A stretch of DNA of 8,378 nucleotides. Source: Bacteroidales bacterium. GTDB lineage: Bacteria > Bacteroidota > Bacteroidia > Bacteroidales > B18-G4. Below, piece after piece: positions 7,366 to 8,378 of the stretch. The stretch lies in assembly GCA_023145125.1 (NCBI GenBank), contig JAGLEK010000133.1, forward strand, positions 1 to 8,378, written 5' to 3'. Under the pieces are notes generated by a model. That model saw only the letters and a list, made by a program, of their open reading frames with translations, did not search any database and had not been told where the DNA came from. How positions within the stretch are numbered: the first letter of the stretch is position 1; each line of letters starts with the position of its first letter. Made by a program: the position numbers and the translations under genes.

Positions 7366-8378
7366 TTAATCAAACCTGGTCAGGTCATCCTGGCCCTCGG
7401 CGTTTTCAAAATCAACTTTCTTGTCCTTGACAAAGGCAAAATCCTCAAGTTTTTCAGGCAGGACACCTTTTTCGTTCTTGCTGATAATGCTCTTCACTTT
7501 GTCGATAGGGATCGCCATAATATCAGATCTTTCTTCTGCATAGGTGTACCACATCAGCTTTTTAAATACATCGTTTTTATGATGTATTGCATCTCCCTTT
7601 TTAGTTTTCAGAATAATCTTGCTGCTGGGGAATTCGCTGAGGGCATCCTCATACATGGCATTTTCAAAATTCAGGCAGCATTTGAGTTTTCCGCATTGCC
7701 CGGCAAGTTTCTGGGGATTTAGTGATAGCTGCTGCATGCGGGCAGAGCTGGTGCTGACGGATTTAAAACGCGACATCCATGTTGAACAGCATAGCTCACG
7801 GCCACAAGACCCAATGCCTCCAAGCCGGCTTGCCTCCTGCCTGACACCGATCTGGCGCATTTCTATTCTGACTTTGAATTCTTCAGCCATTAATTTGATC
7901 AGCTCCCTGAAATCGACCCGTTCTTCTGCAGTGTAGTAAAAAGTGGCCTTGGTGCTGTCGCCCTGGTATTCAACGTCGTTGATCTTCATTTGCAGATCGA
8001 GGCTGCCTGCCAGTTCCCTGGTCTTGAATTTGGCTTGCTCTTCCCTGTCTACTGCGCTGATCCATTTCTCGATGTCAGATACCCTGGCCCGGCGGTATAC
8101 TTTTTTCATCTCCTCAGAATCAGGATCTGCCTTTTTCTTCTTCATCTGTAGCCTGGCAGTTTCCCCGATCAGTGAAATAATGCCAATATCATGTCCCGGC
8201 GAGCCTTCAACGGCTACAAGGTCGCCAATCTCAAGTTCAAGTTCGTCAGGGGCATGGAAAAATTCAAGCCTGCTGTTTTTAAACCTGATCTCAACATTTG
8301 CAAAAGCCGGGCCTGTATCGGCCGGTGGGATATCTGATAACCAGTCATGGCTGTCGAGCTTGCAACACCCGTGACTGT
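7366..8378 (-). CDS. ricT: PSP1-domain protein RicT (YaaT), N-terminus cut by window edge
   Basis: The frame is open to the right edge, so the true start lies outside; 336 codons are visible. The ATG at 8145 is internal: the frame upstream of it encodes family-typical sequence, including GCCKLDSHDWLSDIP, VEIRFKNSRLEFF, GDLVAVEGSPGHDIG and RLQMKKKK. The PSP1 domain follows with cysteine motifs SCGRELCCSTW and GQCGKLKCCLNFE (visible-residue Cys191, 196, 197, 228, 233, 234). These match RicT, which in Bacillus subtilis forms an iron-sulfur-containing complex with RicA and RicF that promotes RNase Y-dependent RNA maturation. RicA and RicF are not generally expected in Bacteroidota, so the role here is open. 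The extra Cys pair near the visible N-terminus (residues 4-5) may belong to a further cluster motif upstream. The C-terminus, ending DDLTRFD, is acidic. It precedes gldH by 55 bases and may be the first visible gene of the run into mrcA. Confidence 0.92.
   Translation of the reverse strand, partial: SHGCCKLDSHDWLSDIPPADTGPAFANVEIRFKNSRLEFFHAPDELELEIGDLVAVEGSPGHDIGIISLIGETARLQMKKKKADPDSEEMKKVYRRARVSDIEKWISAVDREEQAKFKTRELAGSLDLQMKINDVEYQGDSTKATFYYTAEERVDFRELIKLMAEEFKVRIEMRQIGVRQEASRLGGIGSCGRELCCSTWMSRFKSVSTSSARMQQLSLNPQKLAGQCGKLKCCLNFENAMYEDALSEFPSSKIILKTKKGDAIHHKNDVFKKLMWYTYAEERSDIMAIPIDKVKSIISKNEKGVLPEKLEDFAFVKDKKVDFENAEGQDDLTRFD

Noticed and set aside
8143..8145. ATG at 8145 as the start of the PSP1 gene
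   Set aside because: The same frame continues upstream without a stop and encodes conserved RicT sequence, so this Met is internal.
7348..8374. Plus-strand open frames opposite ricT
   Set aside because: The minus-strand frame carries the PSP1 cysteine motifs and family sequence to the edge; the plus-strand frames show nothing recognisable.

Overview
The window comes from a member of the Bacteroidota, probably an uncultured Bacteroidales-like lineage. The evidence is a GldH lipoprotein gene placed between a PSP1/RicT gene and a class A penicillin-binding protein gene, three lipoproteins with short lipoboxes, a Bacteroidota-type TAnnTTTG promoter element, moderately AT-rich sequence, and no consistent Shine-Dalgarno sequences. 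All six genes lie on the minus strand, so transcription runs from high to low coordinates. Genes cover nearly all of the window; no gene-free gap exceeds about 60 bases.

In transcription order, the first block is a housekeeping and envelope set: the 3' part of ricT (7366-8378, cut by the right edge), gldH (6834-7310) and the bifunctional peptidoglycan synthase mrcA/PBP1A (4538-6802).

The second block follows mrcA after only 8 bases. It holds a 1000-residue CotH-kinase-like lipoprotein with a C-terminal right-handed beta-helix (1527-4529), a calcineurin-like metallophosphoesterase lipoprotein with a partly eroded metal site (667-1509, 17-base gap), and, after 61 bases, the 5' part of a DUF4956 membrane protein (1-605, cut by the left edge). 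DUF4956 and CotH genes commonly occur with VTC-type polyphosphate-polymerase-domain genes, so such a gene may lie just off the left edge.

The most interesting reading is that the second block is an envelope phosphate-chemistry module: a putative secreted protein kinase, a putative phosphatase or binding protein, and an inner-membrane partner. Its expression appears tied to peptidoglycan synthesis through tight linkage to mrcA. The function is inferred from families and gene order and has not been demonstrated. I found no RNA genes, insertion sequences, CRISPR arrays, attachment sites or convincing terminators.
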